A stretch of DNA of 64,000 nt from an uncultured Bacteroidales bacterium (GCA_900318265.1 ONKA01000013.1:37515-101514), one strand, 5' to 3'. Numbered from the stretch's first letter, positions 43,713 through 52,633 are shown. Notes: generated by a model not told the origin, from the letters alone. Numbers and translations: made by a program.

Positions 43713-44767
43713 ACGAAATTCACCTCCGGACTAATCCGAATCCCAAACTTTTCCTCCACGGAATCCTGGATTTTTTGTGCTAGTTCCACTATGTCTTCGC
43801 CTTTGCCGCCACCATAATGCACGAGGACGAGCGCTTGCTTGTCGTACACGCCCACCTGTTCATTGCGCCAGCCTTTCCAACTTGCGGTCCCTGCGGTTCC
43901 TGAGCCTGTCGAAGGAGTCGAAGGGCCGCAATGCTCGATGAGCCATCCCGCCGGGACTTTCACCTTGCCATTGGGCTCGTCGTAGTGCGGCATTGTGGGA
44001 TATTCCTTAAGCAAGGTCTCAAATTGCGCCCTTTCGATGACGGGGTTCTTGAAGAAACTGCCCGCGCTGCCGATCTGCTTCACATCGGGGAGCTTGGCAT
44101 CGCGGATGGCGCAGATGGCATCGTGGAGTTGCTGCAAAGTAGGATCCTTAATGCCGTTCTGCTCCAGATAGGCTTTGATGTTGCCGTATTCCAGGTTGAG
44201 CGGTGCGTCTTTCTTCAGTAGGAAGTCCACCGAGGTGATGACATACTGTCCTCTCAGCATGCCTTTGAAGATGCTGCTGCGGTAGCCAAACAGGCATTCC
44301 TTGTTGACGAAGGTGCGTTTCTTGCCCGTTTCGAGGTGGATGGCCTCGCATTGCACGAAGCTGTCCTTCAGTTCCATGCCGTAGGCACCGATGTTTTGTA
44401 CAGGTGCGGCTCCTACCTTGCCTGGGATGTTGGCGAGGTTCTCCACACCATGCAACCCTTTGGCGACTATCTGCTTGACGAACTCGGGCCAGTCCTCGCC
44501 GGCTTGGACGCGGAAAACGGCGTGATTGTCCTCATCCACAATTCGTTTGATGCCTTTGTTGTTCATGAAGACGACGATGCCGTCGAAGACTTCCTTTGTG
44601 AAAAGGATATTGTTGCCGCCGCTGAGGACAAGGACCTCCTTGTTCTTTAGTTGCCCTCTTCTGATGAGGGTTTGCAGTTCGTTCGCGTCGTTGATTTCAA
44701 CGAATTCTTTGGCCACGGCATCGAAGCCGAAACTGTTGTAGGTTTTGAGGTTGACGTTGGTTTTCAT
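43709..44767 (-). CDS. murB: UDP-N-acetylenolpyruvoylglucosamine reductase with in-frame repeat insertion
   Basis: A 352-residue FAD enzyme that makes UDP-N-acetylmuramate for peptidoglycan. Motifs: [15 protein letters not shown]-type loop [19 protein letters not shown], and the catalytic Ser in [10 protein letters not shown]. Residues 282-296 ([15 protein letters not shown]) have no counterpart in the family; they are encoded by an enlarged copy of the dispersed repeat at 43886-43927, inserted in frame between EHCG and [10 protein letters not shown]. The frame stays open and all core motifs remain, so the enzyme is probably active. A TATTTTTG box lies 5 bases before the ATG, predicting a leaderless transcript. 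Confidence 0.93.
   Translation of the reverse strand: MKTNVNLKTYNSFGFDAVAKEFVEINDANELQTLIRRGQLKNKEVLVLSGGNNILFTKEVFDGIVVFMNNKGIKRIVDEDNHAVFRVQAGEDWPEFVKQIVAKGLHGVENLANIPGKVGAAPVQNIGAYGMELKDSFVQCEAIHLETGKKRTFVNKECLFGYRSSIFKGMLRGQYVITSVDFLLKKDAPLNLEYGNIKAYLEQNGIKDPTLQQLHDAICAIRDAKLPDVKQIGSAGSFFKNPVIERAQFETLLKEYPTMPHYDEPNGKVKVPAGWLIEHCGPSTPSTGSGTAGTASWKGWRNEQVGVYDKQALVLVHYGGGKGEDIVELAQKIQDSVEEKFGIRISPEVNFV
43886..43927. repeat. Enlarged 42-bp copy of the dispersed repeat inside murB
   Basis: Relative to the 24-bp copies, each arm is lengthened by 9 bp: CGGTTCCTG follows GGTCCCTG on one side, and AGTCGAAGG follows TCGAAGG on the other. The insertion adds 15 codons in frame. Confidence 0.8.
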
Positions 44768-44772
44768 GACTG

Positions 44773-44780
44773 CAAAAATA
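44773..44780 (-). promoter_or_regulatory. -7 promoter element of murB
   Basis: TATTTTTG on the minus strand ends 5 bases before the ATG at 44767, suggesting a leaderless mRNA. Confidence 0.65.
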
Positions 44781-44821
44781 GTTATTATTCATCATTCCGC
44801 ATTCTGCATTCCTAATTTTCC

Positions 44822-44829
44822 TATTTTTG
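44822..44829 (+). promoter_or_regulatory. -7 promoter element of the glycosyltransferase pair
   Basis: TATTTTTG ends 4 bases before the ATG at 44834, again suggesting a leaderless mRNA; divergent from the murB box. Confidence 0.65.
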
Positions 44830-44833
44830 TCCC

Positions 44834-45949
44834 ATGAAACGCGCCATCGTATCGGTGATTAACGACTTGGTCACGGACCAAAGGGTCAACAAGTCTTGCC
44901 TGACCTTGCAAAAGGCTGGATACGAGGTGCTTTTGGTAGGACGGAAGCAACGTAAGAGTCCACCGATGGACCAGCGCCCATACGCCACGCACCGCATGAA
45001 ACTGCTCTTCGAGAAAGGACCGCTGTTCTATGCTGAGTACAACATCAGGCTCTTTTTCTTCTTGCTGTTTCATCGTGCCCATTTGCTGCTATCCAACGAC
45101 TTGGACACCATTCTGCCCAATTATTGCATCTCGCGTTTGAAAGGCAGCAAGATGATCTTTGATAGTCATGAGTATTTCACCGAGACGCCCGAGTTGGTCC
45201 ATCGACCCAAGGTGCAACGTGTGTGGAAACGGATAGAAGGCTACGTTGTGCCCAACCTGGATGAGATGATCACCGTTTGCGACAGCATCGCCGACTTGTT
45301 TCGAAAGAAATATGGTGTCAATTGCCACGTCATCCGTAACATACCACCACGTAAGGCCTTGCCTCCCAAAGGCGACAAACAGGCTTTGGGTTTGCCGACG
45401 AACAAGCATCTCCTAGTACTGCAAGGCTCGGGCATCAACATCCAGCGCGGGGCAGAGGAACTGGTGCAGTCCATGCAGTATTTGGACGACTGTTTCCTGA
45501 TGATTATCGGCGGCGGCGATGTGTTGCCCATCTTGAAGCAAATGGTTGAAGACCTGAAAATCAACGAACGTGTGCGCTTCTTCCCGCGTATGCCTTACCA
45601 GCAGATGATGGCCTACACCCAACTCGCCGAATTGGGCTTCTGTTTGGACAAGGACACCAACCTCAACTATCGTTTCAGTCTTCCCAACAAACTCTTCGAC
45701 TTTATCCAAGCCGGTGTACCGATTGTGGCTTCGCATCTAACTGAGATCGAGAAGATTATTCGACAATATGACCTTGGTTTGTTCATCGAAAACCATGAGC
45801 CTGCCACCATTGCAGCCACAATTCGGGAGGCCTTGTCGGACGAGGCGAGAAGGGAACAATGGCAACAAAACCTAGCCCTTGCGGCACAGGATTTGTGTTG
45901 GGAGAACGAGGAACAGAAACTGCTTGAAATCTACCGACATTATGAGTGA
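44834..45949 (+). CDS. Glycosyltransferase family 4-like protein
   Basis: A 371-residue GT-B fold protein. The N-terminal acceptor half includes HLLLSNDLDTILPN and FDSHEYFTETPELV, typical of Bacteroidetes glycosyltransferases. The donor half includes LLVLQGSGINIQRGAEELV, FLMIIGGGDVLP and a LPNKLFDFIQAGVPIVAS motif. It overlaps the next glycosyltransferase in the arrangement ATGAGTGA (45942-45949), so the two are translationally coupled. Probably part of cell-surface glycan synthesis; sugar unknown. Confidence 0.88.
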   Translation: MKRAIVSVINDLVTDQRVNKSCLTLQKAGYEVLLVGRKQRKSPPMDQRPYATHRMKLLFEKGPLFYAEYNIRLFFFLLFHRAHLLLSNDLDTILPNYCISRLKGSKMIFDSHEYFTETPELVHRPKVQRVWKRIEGYVVPNLDEMITVCDSIADLFRKKYGVNCHVIRNIPPRKALPPKGDKQALGLPTNKHLLVLQGSGINIQRGAEELVQSMQYLDDCFLMIIGGGDVLPILKQMVEDLKINERVRFFPRMPYQQMMAYTQLAELGFCLDKDTNLNYRFSLPNKLFDFIQAGVPIVASHLTEIEKIIRQYDLGLFIENHEPATIAATIREALSDEARREQWQQNLALAAQDLCWENEEQKLLEIYRHYE

Positions 45950-47060
45950 CCCTCATCTCCATATCATCTCCTTCGACGTGCCTTATCCAGCCAACTACGG
46001 CGGGGTTATCGACGTGTTCTATCGCGTGAAAGCCCTTTCGGAGGCGGGTGTCAAAGTGCATCTGCATTGCTTTGAGTACGGTCGCGGCACTCAGGAGATA
46101 CTGAACCGCTGCCATGAGGTGAAGTACTACAAGCGTGACACTTCCTTTGCCAAACAGCTGAGTATCACGCCGTTCATCGTCAACTCGCGCCGTTCTGAGG
46201 CTCTGGTTCAGGACCTGTTGCAGGATGATTATCCCATCCTTTGCGAAGGCTTGCACACTACCGCTATTTTGCTTGATAAGCGTTTGAAAGGCAGGAAGAT
46301 TTATGTCCGCGCCCACAATGTCGAGCATGACTATTACAACGGTCTGGGCGATACCGAGCGATGCGGTTGGAAGCGTTTGTTCTATCATGCAGAGGCTTGG
46401 AAACTAAGACGTTATGAGCCGGTTTTGAAAAAAGCGGCGGGCATTTTTGCTATCTCGCAAAAGGACAGGGATTACTTTTCACGACATTATAAAAATGTGG
46501 TGCTTGTTCCTGGCTTCAGTGCCACCGACTCGGTGTGCTCGGAAACGGGTAGGGGAGAATACGTGCTCTATCATGGCAACCTTTCGGTTCGTGAGAATGA
46601 AGAAGCCGCCAAGTGGCTGATAGAGAATGTCTTCTCTGAGCTGGATTTACATTGCATCTTGTCGGGTCTGAATCCTTCTGAAAAACTGGTGAAGTTGGCC
46701 GAGAAATACGCCAACGTGACCTTGGTGGCCAATCCCGACGATGCCGAGATGATCGATCTCTTGCGCCAGGCACAGGTGAATATTTTGGTGACCAACCAGC
46801 CTACAGGATTGAAGCTGAAACTGTTGAATGCACTTTACAACGGACGTTTCTGTCTGGTCAACACCGACATGGTGAAAGGCACTTCGTTGGAAAGCCTTTG
46901 CGTAGTGGCCGACGAGCCGGAGCAGATGATTGCCGAAATCAAACGTTTGATGGAAGAAGACTTCACCGAGGACGATATTGAGGAACGTGATGCTCAAATG
47001 CGGCAGTTGTATGACAATGAGGCCAATGCGCGAAAAATCGTTGAAGCTATAACCTTCTAA
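45942..47060 (+). CDS. Glycosyltransferase, GT-B type, second of a pair
   Basis: A 372-residue protein. The ATG at 45942 (MSDPHLHIISFDVPYPANYG) overlaps the preceding stop and is chosen over a frame extension inside the upstream gene. It has IYVRAHNVEHDYY in the acceptor domain, VLYHGNLSVRENEEAAKWL and a CILSGLNPSEKL strand in the donor domain, and a late TGLKLKLLNALYNGRFCLVN segment. It resembles family 4 mannosyl- or glucosyltransferases of Bacteroidetes. The substrate cannot be assigned. Confidence 0.85.
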   Translation: MSDPHLHIISFDVPYPANYGGVIDVFYRVKALSEAGVKVHLHCFEYGRGTQEILNRCHEVKYYKRDTSFAKQLSITPFIVNSRRSEALVQDLLQDDYPILCEGLHTTAILLDKRLKGRKIYVRAHNVEHDYYNGLGDTERCGWKRLFYHAEAWKLRRYEPVLKKAAGIFAISQKDRDYFSRHYKNVVLVPGFSATDSVCSETGRGEYVLYHGNLSVRENEEAAKWLIENVFSELDLHCILSGLNPSEKLVKLAEKYANVTLVANPDDAEMIDLLRQAQVNILVTNQPTGLKLKLLNALYNGRFCLVNTDMVKGTSLESLCVVADEPEQMIAEIKRLMEEDFTEDDIEERDAQMRQLYDNEANARKIVEAITF

Positions 47061-47084
47061 CTTACAACTCTCAACTATCCACTG

Positions 47085-47112
47085 ACTCTCAACTCTAAAC
47101 TCTCAACTCTAA
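47085..47112. repeat. 14-bp tandem repeat in the gap before the ftsE-like gene
   Basis: ACTCTCAACTCTAA occurs twice in tandem, inside a longer CT/AA-rich stretch starting near 47062, between convergent genes. Confidence 0.8.
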
Positions 47113-47113
47113 A

Positions 47114-47791
47114 CTATTCCATCTCCGAACACACCACCGTCCCATTCTTACAGTTGGCAATGCGGGAAGGGTATTTCTGCATGAGCGTGTAGTTGTGCGT
47201 GGCCATCAGCACGGCGGTGCCTCTCTCGCTGATGCTGCGCAGGAGTTTCATCACTTCGAGGGTCGTGTCGGGGTCGAGGTTGCCCGTGGGCTCGTCGGCG
47301 AGGATGACATCGGGAGCATTGAGCAGGGCGCGGGCGATGGCAACGCCTTGTTGCTCGCCGCCCGACATCTGGTGAGGCATGCTCTTGCGCTTGTCGGCCA
47401 ATCCCACCATAGCCAATACCTCATCGATGCGCTTGGAGATCTCCACCGAGTCGGTCCAACCCGTGGCGCCCAACACGAACGAGAGGTTTTTCTCCACCGT
47501 GCGGTCGGATAGGAGCTGGAAGTCCTGGAACACGATGCCGATCTTGCGGCGCAGGTAGGGGATGTCTTTCCGCTTCAGCTGGGTGAGGTCGTAGCCAGCC
47601 ACGTGTACGATGCCATCGCGTGCAGGCAATTCGCCGTACAAGGTCTTCAACAGAGAGGACTTGCCGCTTCCCGTGCGACCAATGAGATAAATGAACTCGC
47701 CCTTGTGGAGCGTCAGGTTGACGTTGCTTAGCACGAGGTTCTCCTGCTGGAATATCGAGGCGTTTTTGATTTCTATGATAGGTTCCGACAT
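47114..47791 (-). CDS. ftsE: FtsE-like cell-division ABC transporter ATPase
   Basis: A 225-residue ABC ATPase. Walker A GRTGSGKSS (about 38-46), Q-loop GIVFQDFQLL, signature MSGGEQQ, Walker B DVILADEPTGNLD and the switch His in ATHNYTL are all present. The close spacing and the FQDFQLLSDRTV segment match FtsE, which with FtsX controls septal peptidoglycan hydrolases. No ftsX lies beside it here. An MacB/LolD-type ATPase is the alternative. The region before its start contains an inverted copy of the 150-bp repeat family (47820-47971). Confidence 0.82.
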   Translation of the reverse strand: MSEPIIEIKNASIFQQENLVLSNVNLTLHKGEFIYLIGRTGSGKSSLLKTLYGELPARDGIVHVAGYDLTQLKRKDIPYLRRKIGIVFQDFQLLSDRTVEKNLSFVLGATGWTDSVEISKRIDEVLAMVGLADKRKSMPHQMSGGEQQGVAIARALLNAPDVILADEPTGNLDPDTTLEVMKLLRSISERGTAVLMATHNYTLMQKYPSRIANCKNGTVVCSEME

Positions 47792-47819
47792 GTTCGTTTG
47801 TAAATTGATTTTAATATTA

Positions 47820-47971
47820 TCACAAAACCTGCAAAACTCTCAAAACTATTTTTTTGTGTCTGTGGGAAGCATGCCAACTGGCTGCTTCCCGGCGACGCAC
47901 AGTTGTGCAGTCGCCACACACTACTCTTTGGAATTGTATTTTGGTTTTGCATTGTTTTGTTAGTTTTGTGA
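47820..47971 (-). mobile_element. Copy A of a 150-bp hairpin element with terminal inverted repeats
   Basis: The ends are TCACAAAAC and GTTTTGTGA, with AT-rich subterminal inverted repeats. The core has two adjacent hairpins: GGGAAGCA/TGCTTCCC (47864-47890) and GGCGAC-GCAC/GTGC-A-GTCGCC (47891-47915). Its reverse complement aligns over the full length with copies B (59458-59606) and C (62019-62166). No open frame; MITE-like or a structured RNA. Confidence 0.8.
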
Positions 47972-47980
47972 TTAAAAGAA

Positions 47981-48742
47981 TTACCAGCTTCCGCTAGCTC
48001 CGCCGCCGCCGAAGCCACCGCCGCCAAAGCCGCTGAAGCCACCGCCTCCGCCGCCTCCAAAACCTCCTCCGCCACCACCTCCCATGGGAATCCAGATGGT
48101 GCGTGAGCCTCTGCCTGTGTATGTCGAATTGGAGCTCCTGAAGATGAAGATGAGGGCGATGATGACCATGATGATGAGCCAAACAGGGATGGGACGGCCA
48201 CCTTGGACATATTCGTCTTGCGTGAACTTGCCCGAGCAGAGGTCCATCATCACGTTGACGGCATTGTCGATGCCTTGGTAGTAGTCGCCTTCCTTGAAAG
48301 CGGGGATCATCTCGTTCTCGATGATGTGTTTTCCTGTGGCGTCGGTGACGTATTCCTCGATGCCATAGCCGGTCTGTATAGTCACCTGACCTTTCTCGCT
48401 GCCTTTCTTGGGTTTGACCACGATGACCGCACCGTTGTTCTTGCCTTGTTGTCCAACGCCCCAGGCGTGTCCGATCTTCCTGCCATACTCATCGATACTG
48501 TAGCCTTGCAGGTCGTCGACAAGCAGGACGAGGAATTGGGTGGAGGTGCTGTCGTTGTAGGCTACCAACTTGTGCTCCAACGAGTTGATTTGTGATGGGC
48601 TCAAAGTGCCGGAATAATCGTTCACCAAGCGTGGGGGATAGGACGGACTTGGCAGTTGGGCTTTCAACGTCGTGCCAAAGGTGAGCAAAACGAGAAGCAG
48701 GCCAAGGAAAAGCGTATATCTTTGTCTGTCAGTTGTTTTCAT
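47981..48742 (-). CDS. TPM-domain membrane protein with Gly-rich tail (YgcG-like)
   Basis: A 253-residue protein. The ATG at 48742 (MKTTDRQRYTLFLG) is preferred over one four codons upstream. The signal peptide ends near residue 28 (LKAQ). The TPM domain (about 35-165) has VNDYSGTLSPSQ, a VLLVDDLQGYS strand and KNNGAVIVVKPKKG, and a membrane helix follows near 190-210. The last 45 residues are almost pure Gly/Phe/Ser, as in YgcG-type proteins. It overlaps the next TPM gene by 14 bases. TPM domains have been given phosphatase or chaperone-like roles; the role here is unknown. Confidence 0.88.
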   Translation of the reverse strand: MKTTDRQRYTLFLGLLLVLLTFGTTLKAQLPSPSYPPRLVNDYSGTLSPSQINSLEHKLVAYNDSTSTQFLVLLVDDLQGYSIDEYGRKIGHAWGVGQQGKNNGAVIVVKPKKGSEKGQVTIQTGYGIEEYVTDATGKHIIENEMIPAFKEGDYYQGIDNAVNVMMDLCSGKFTQDEYVQGGRPIPVWLIIMVIIALIFIFRSSNSTYTGRGSRTIWIPMGGGGGGGFGGGGGGGFSGFGGGGFGGGGASGSW

Positions 48743-49172
48743 AGGAGATGTCATCGGGGATTTCGTTGATGTCGTCGGATTGGTAGGGGAAATAGGTCTT
48801 CAGCTTCTCGCCACAGCGCATGATGCCTTGCTCAAGGCCTTCTACGAAACGGCCTTCCTTGAAGTGGCTCAGCATCAAGTCTTTGACGTCGTCCCAAAAG
48901 CCGTCCTCCACCACGTTGTTGATGCCTTCGTCGCCGAGGATGGCGAACTTGTGGTCCTTGATGGCGAGGTAGATGAGCACGCCGTTGCGAAGCTTGGTTT
49001 CGTTGAGTTTCAGGTGCTTGAAGACGACGAGGCTGCGCTTTTCCACATTGCCTCGACAGCGGGTTTCGATGTGCACTTTGATCTCGCCCGAGGTGTTGAG
49101 TTCGGCCTGCTTGATGGCCTCCACGACGCGGCGGTCTTCCTCATGGTTCAGTATAGTGATGGCGTTCGACAT
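48729..49172 (-). CDS. TPM-domain protein
   Basis: A 147-residue protein with a TPM domain but no signal peptide. The ATG at 49172 (MSNAITILNHEEDRRVVEAI) follows the promoter box; the longer frame from 49235 crosses it. Motifs: AELNTSGEIKVHIETRC, NGVLIYLAIKDHKFAILGD and GINNVVEDGFWDDV. It is paired with the longer TPM protein, a common arrangement often accompanied by lemA, which is not present here. Confidence 0.87.
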   Translation of the reverse strand: MSNAITILNHEEDRRVVEAIKQAELNTSGEIKVHIETRCRGNVEKRSLVVFKHLKLNETKLRNGVLIYLAIKDHKFAILGDEGINNVVEDGFWDDVKDLMLSHFKEGRFVEGLEQGIMRCGEKLKTYFPYQSDDINEIPDDISYENN

Positions 49173-49191
49173 GATGTGTTTCTTTGAAATG

Positions 49192-49199
49192 CAAAAATA
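49192..49199 (-). promoter_or_regulatory. -7 promoter element of the TPM gene pair
   Basis: TATTTTTG on the minus strand, 20 bases before the ATG at 49172. Confidence 0.65.
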
Positions 49200-49386
49200 G
49201 TCATTTTCCGTAATACTGCATTTCAAAGTTGTCATATCCTGATTATTTTGTTTCTTTGCAATTCAATTCGTTCCAATGCCACCTCTGCGGAAGCAGCGAC
49301 CGCAACCGAGGACAAACGGTGCGGGCGGTGTGCTGCCGTCAGTAAAGCAAACCGAACATCCACGAAGAGACTTCTTTCAAAAACAA

Positions 49387-49420
49387 CATGACCGCTTCAA
49401 CAATCGTCAAAGCGGTCATG
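49387..49420 (-). terminator. Stem-loop downstream of htpG
   Basis: CATGACCGCTT pairs with AAGCGGTCATG around an 11-12 base loop, about 25 bases after the htpG stop. There is no strong T-run, so it may be a 3' end stem rather than a full terminator. The rest of the gap (49200-49386) shows no supported gene. Confidence 0.5.
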
Positions 49421-49445
49421 GTCATAGTCACAAGTCATTGTCGAA

Positions 49446-51365
49446 TTACAGCTTCTCCATATTCCTCTTCACAAACTCGCTCAAATCCTTGCCCTTCAGC
49501 AAATTCTTTGAGAGCAAGGCGAGGTCGTAGATCTGCCGAATCGTGGCTTCCTGCGTGGCTTCGTCCTTGTCCAAGAGGCCAGTGATGACGGGGCTGTTGG
49601 TGTTGAGCATCAGCGTGTAGCTGTCGGGCATCGAGCCGTAGAACGACATTGGGCCGCCGCCCATCTGCTCCATCTCCTTCATGCGGCGCATCCACTCGTT
49701 TTGGGTGACCTCCACGGGCGCGGCTTCAGCACCTTCGTTGCTGAACTCCACGTTGAACTTCACCTTGTCGATGACCTTCTCGAAGGCGGCCTTCACGGTC
49801 TCCTTCTGCTTGTCGTCGAGGCCCGAGGCGGCTTCCTTGTCGTCCTTCACGATGAGTTTGTCGATGGTGTTGGAGTCCACACGGGCAAACATCGCGCGGT
49901 TGTCGTCGCCCTTTTCGCCTTCCTTCTGCTCGTAGGCACTGATGAAATGCGGGTCGAGGATGCCGTCCATCATCAGGACGTTGTAGCCCTTGGCCTTGGC
50001 GTTCTCGATGTTGGTGTATTGGTCGTCCTTGTCGGTGGCGTACAGATAAACGAGTGCCTTGTTCTTGTCGGTCTGGTTTTCCTTAATCAAGGTCTTGTAT
50101 TCCTCGATGGTGTAGTATTTGTCGTCGGTGTCCTTGAAGAGGAAGAACTTCTCGGCGCGCTCGTAGAACTTCGGGTCGCTCATCATGCCGTATTCGATGA
50201 ACACGCGGATGTCGTCCCAGTTTTTCTCGTAGGCTTCGCGGTCTTTCTTGAAGAGTTCTTCCAGTTTCTCGGCCACCTTCTTGGTGATGTAGGTCGAGAT
50301 TTTCTTCACATTCTGGTCGCTTTGCAGGAACGAGCGGCTGACGTTCAGCGGGATGTCGGGCGAGTCGATGACGCCGTGCAGCAGCGAGAGGAACTCGGGC
50401 AGGATGCCTTCTACGCTATCGGTGACGAAGACCTCGTTGCAGTAGAGTTGGATCTTGTTGCGCTGGAACTCGTAGCGGTTCTTCACCTTCGGGAAATAAA
50501 GGATGCCCGTGAGGTTGAAGGGGTAGTCCACGTTGAGGTGGATGTGGAACAGCGGCTCGCCAAAGTTCATCGGGTAGAGCGTGTGGTAGAAGTCGTTGTA
50601 TTCCTCGTCCTTGATGTCGGTCGGGGCTTTCTTCCACAGCGGCGCCACGTCGTTGATGATCCAAGGCTTCTCCACTTCCTTGGTCTTGGGCTTGCCGTCC
50701 TTGTCGGTTTCGCCTTCGATTTCTTCCTGCACCTTGCGCGTGCCGAACTGAATCGGAATGGGCAGGAACTTGCAGTATTTGTTGAGCAGTTCGCGGATGC
50801 GGCCTTCTTCGAGGAACTCGGCGGCATCGTCAGCGATGTAAAGGATGACGTCGGTGCCGCGGTCGCCCTTCGGGATTTCATTCATCGTGTACTCCGGGCT
50901 GCCGTCGCATTCCCAGATGACGCCGTTCGCGCCCTCTTCCTTGCAGGACTTCGAGATCAGCGACACCTTCGAGGAAACCATGAAGGCGGAGTAGAAGCCC
51001 AAGCCAAAATGTCCGATGATGTTGGCGGCTTCGGCCTCGCTTTGTGTCTTGAACTTGGCGATGAACTCCTCGGCACCCGAGAAGGCGATTTGGTTGATGT
51101 ACTTATCGACCTCTTCGGCGTTCATGCCGATGCCGCGGTCGCGGACGGTGAGGGTCTTTTTCTTCTTGTCGACTTCCACCTTGATGGTGAGGTCGCCTAA
51201 CTCGCCCTTGAACTCGCCCGAGGCGGCCAAGGCTTTCAGCTTTTGCGTGGCGTCCACGGCATTACTGATGATTTCGCGCAGGAAAATCTCCTGGTCCGAA
51301 TAGAGGAACTTCTTGATGACAGGGAAAATGTTTTCTGTCTTTACTCCAATGTTACCGGTTTGCAT
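49446..51365 (-). CDS. htpG: Hsp90-family chaperone HtpG
   Basis: A 639-residue cytosolic ATP-dependent chaperone. The GHKL ATPase domain shows the catalytic Glu and Asn in FLREIISNAVDA, the DRGIGM motif and GHFGLGFYSAFMV. The middle domain has the conserved FFHTLYPMNF-like region and LNVSRSFLQSD. The C-terminal dimerisation domain ends at KRNMEKL. Length is normal. No exact TAnnTTTG box lies upstream; instead the leader region holds a large palindrome (51407-51481). Confidence 0.97.
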   Translation of the reverse strand: MQTGNIGVKTENIFPVIKKFLYSDQEIFLREIISNAVDATQKLKALAASGEFKGELGDLTIKVEVDKKKKTLTVRDRGIGMNAEEVDKYINQIAFSGAEEFIAKFKTQSEAEAANIIGHFGLGFYSAFMVSSKVSLISKSCKEEGANGVIWECDGSPEYTMNEIPKGDRGTDVILYIADDAAEFLEEGRIRELLNKYCKFLPIPIQFGTRKVQEEIEGETDKDGKPKTKEVEKPWIINDVAPLWKKAPTDIKDEEYNDFYHTLYPMNFGEPLFHIHLNVDYPFNLTGILYFPKVKNRYEFQRNKIQLYCNEVFVTDSVEGILPEFLSLLHGVIDSPDIPLNVSRSFLQSDQNVKKISTYITKKVAEKLEELFKKDREAYEKNWDDIRVFIEYGMMSDPKFYERAEKFFLFKDTDDKYYTIEEYKTLIKENQTDKNKALVYLYATDKDDQYTNIENAKAKGYNVLMMDGILDPHFISAYEQKEGEKGDDNRAMFARVDSNTIDKLIVKDDKEAASGLDDKQKETVKAAFEKVIDKVKFNVEFSNEGAEAAPVEVTQNEWMRRMKEMEQMGGGPMSFYGSMPDSYTLMLNTNSPVITGLLDKDEATQEATIRQIYDLALLSKNLLKGKDLSEFVKRNMEKL

Positions 51366-51406
51366 ATCGTTAAGTGTTTAAAATTCGAGATTTAAGATTT
51401 ATAATT

Positions 51407-51481
51407 GGCCGATGGCTTATGGCTCATAGCCTATGGCTGCCTTGAAGTTGAGGCAAGCCATAGGCTATAGGCCATCGGCCA
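51407..51481. repeat. 75-bp palindrome of GGCTATGGC-type units
   Basis: Arms of about 30 bases built from GGCCGATGGC, ATGGCT, ATAGCCTATGGC and GCCT pair with the reverse complement around TGAAGTTG. It lies between htpG and the divergent lipoprotein gene. Confidence 0.75.
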
Positions 51482-51554
51482 TAGTCAAATAGTGTGCCAA
51501 TGGGAAAACTGACATTTTGGCAAGGAATTGTTGACTTGAATGATAGAAGTTTTC

Positions 51555-51562
51555 TATTTTTG
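51555..51562 (+). promoter_or_regulatory. -7 promoter element of a lipoprotein gene
   Basis: TATTTTTG, 19 bases before the ATG at 51582. Confidence 0.65.
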
Positions 51563-51581
51563 CAATCAAAATCTTTTTGGT

Positions 51582-52418
51582 ATGAAAAAAAACATGTTTG
51601 TATTGGCTTTTTGCCTTATTGTATTGGCGTTTTCATCTTGCTCGTCGTTGCGAAACACCACACCGAAGAATTTGCCTCCTTTGAGTGAAGTGTCGCCGAT
51701 TCTTGACAGCATCGTTGAGGAAGGATACCAATTGTATTATTCCGAAAGGGCAAATTGGATTGCAACAGACCTTGTGTTTGAAAGGTATGGGATGGACAAG
51801 CTTGGCAGATCCATTACATATCAGGCCGATAACAATCTTTGGACGGTTTGTTTCTTTGATAAAAACAATGAGAAATGTCTTTTGGAATGTCGATTTGATA
51901 TCAAGTCTGGTAATACTGTGACTTTGGATTCCATCCGTCCTATTTCTACTTTTGAAAAAGAACAATTGCAGCGAAAAGAGACAATGCTTAACGAGGCCAT
52001 CAGCAAGTATGGCTCTGAATTAAAGTTTGCTCCTGAAACATTTGGTAATCCGAACATTGATTTTGTTCGCATGAATGACCATCTGACGCGGGTGTATTTT
52101 CTTCAAGGTACAATAAGGCATGATGTGATACCTTTTGGAAATGATTATTCGATTGATTTTGATGAGAATTTGAAACCAATTGCTTTCCGTCGCTATCATC
52201 GATCGCTAATAGATAGCCCCACAAAAAATGACAAAGGTGAAGAAGCCAAATTTCTCTTTCACACCCATTTGAAAGACAATCCTTTTATTACTCCTACCGA
52301 TATTTGCAACTTTCTGCTTTATCGCCCGAAAAATATGGATGGTTTCATGGTTGCAAGCGAGGCGTACAACTGTATGTTTATGTTCTCTATTAACCAGCAC
52401 CGCATCGTCGTTCAGTAA
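51582..52418 (+). CDS. Putative lipoprotein of unknown function
   Basis: A 278-residue protein. The start at 51582 (MKKNMFVLAFCLIVLAF) follows the promoter; the lipobox LAFSSC puts the lipidated Cys at residue 20. The mature part has no domain I recognise. It alternates charged and aromatic strands (NNLWTVCFFDKNNEKCLLEC) and looks beta-rich. The DNA is more AT-rich than its neighbours, which could mark a more recent acquisition or weaker constraint. It stands alone. Confidence 0.7.
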   Translation: MKKNMFVLAFCLIVLAFSSCSSLRNTTPKNLPPLSEVSPILDSIVEEGYQLYYSERANWIATDLVFERYGMDKLGRSITYQADNNLWTVCFFDKNNEKCLLECRFDIKSGNTVTLDSIRPISTFEKEQLQRKETMLNEAISKYGSELKFAPETFGNPNIDFVRMNDHLTRVYFLQGTIRHDVIPFGNDYSIDFDENLKPIAFRRYHRSLIDSPTKNDKGEEAKFLFHTHLKDNPFITPTDICNFLLYRPKNMDGFMVASEAYNCMFMFSINQHRIVVQ

Positions 52419-52614
52419 GAAAGAATCATAAAGCTACTATACGCTACTTTTCATTGATTTTGATTGAAAATGCCTTTTATCTGCGGTAAAAACGTCGCTG
52501 AATAAAAGCATGTTTTGATGATTCGAGGATTGGAAAACCTTGTTTTAATGTGTTGATAATAACAGAATTATGTATAATTATTCTGTTTTGTGTCCACGGA
52601 AACAAAATACTTTC

Positions 52615-52622
52615 TACTTTTG
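52615..52622 (+). promoter_or_regulatory. -7 promoter element of a methyltransferase gene
   Basis: TACTTTTG matches TAnnTTTG, 71 bases before the ATG at 52694. The leader between them is the 15-bp tandem repeat. Confidence 0.55.
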
Positions 52623-52633
52623 TAATAATTCTA

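Noticed and set aside
49701-51200. A 499-codon open frame on the plus strand opposite htpG
   Set aside because: It is antisense to a fully conserved HtpG, has Val/Leu/Asp-rich composition typical of the reverse frame, and no recognisable motif or promoter.
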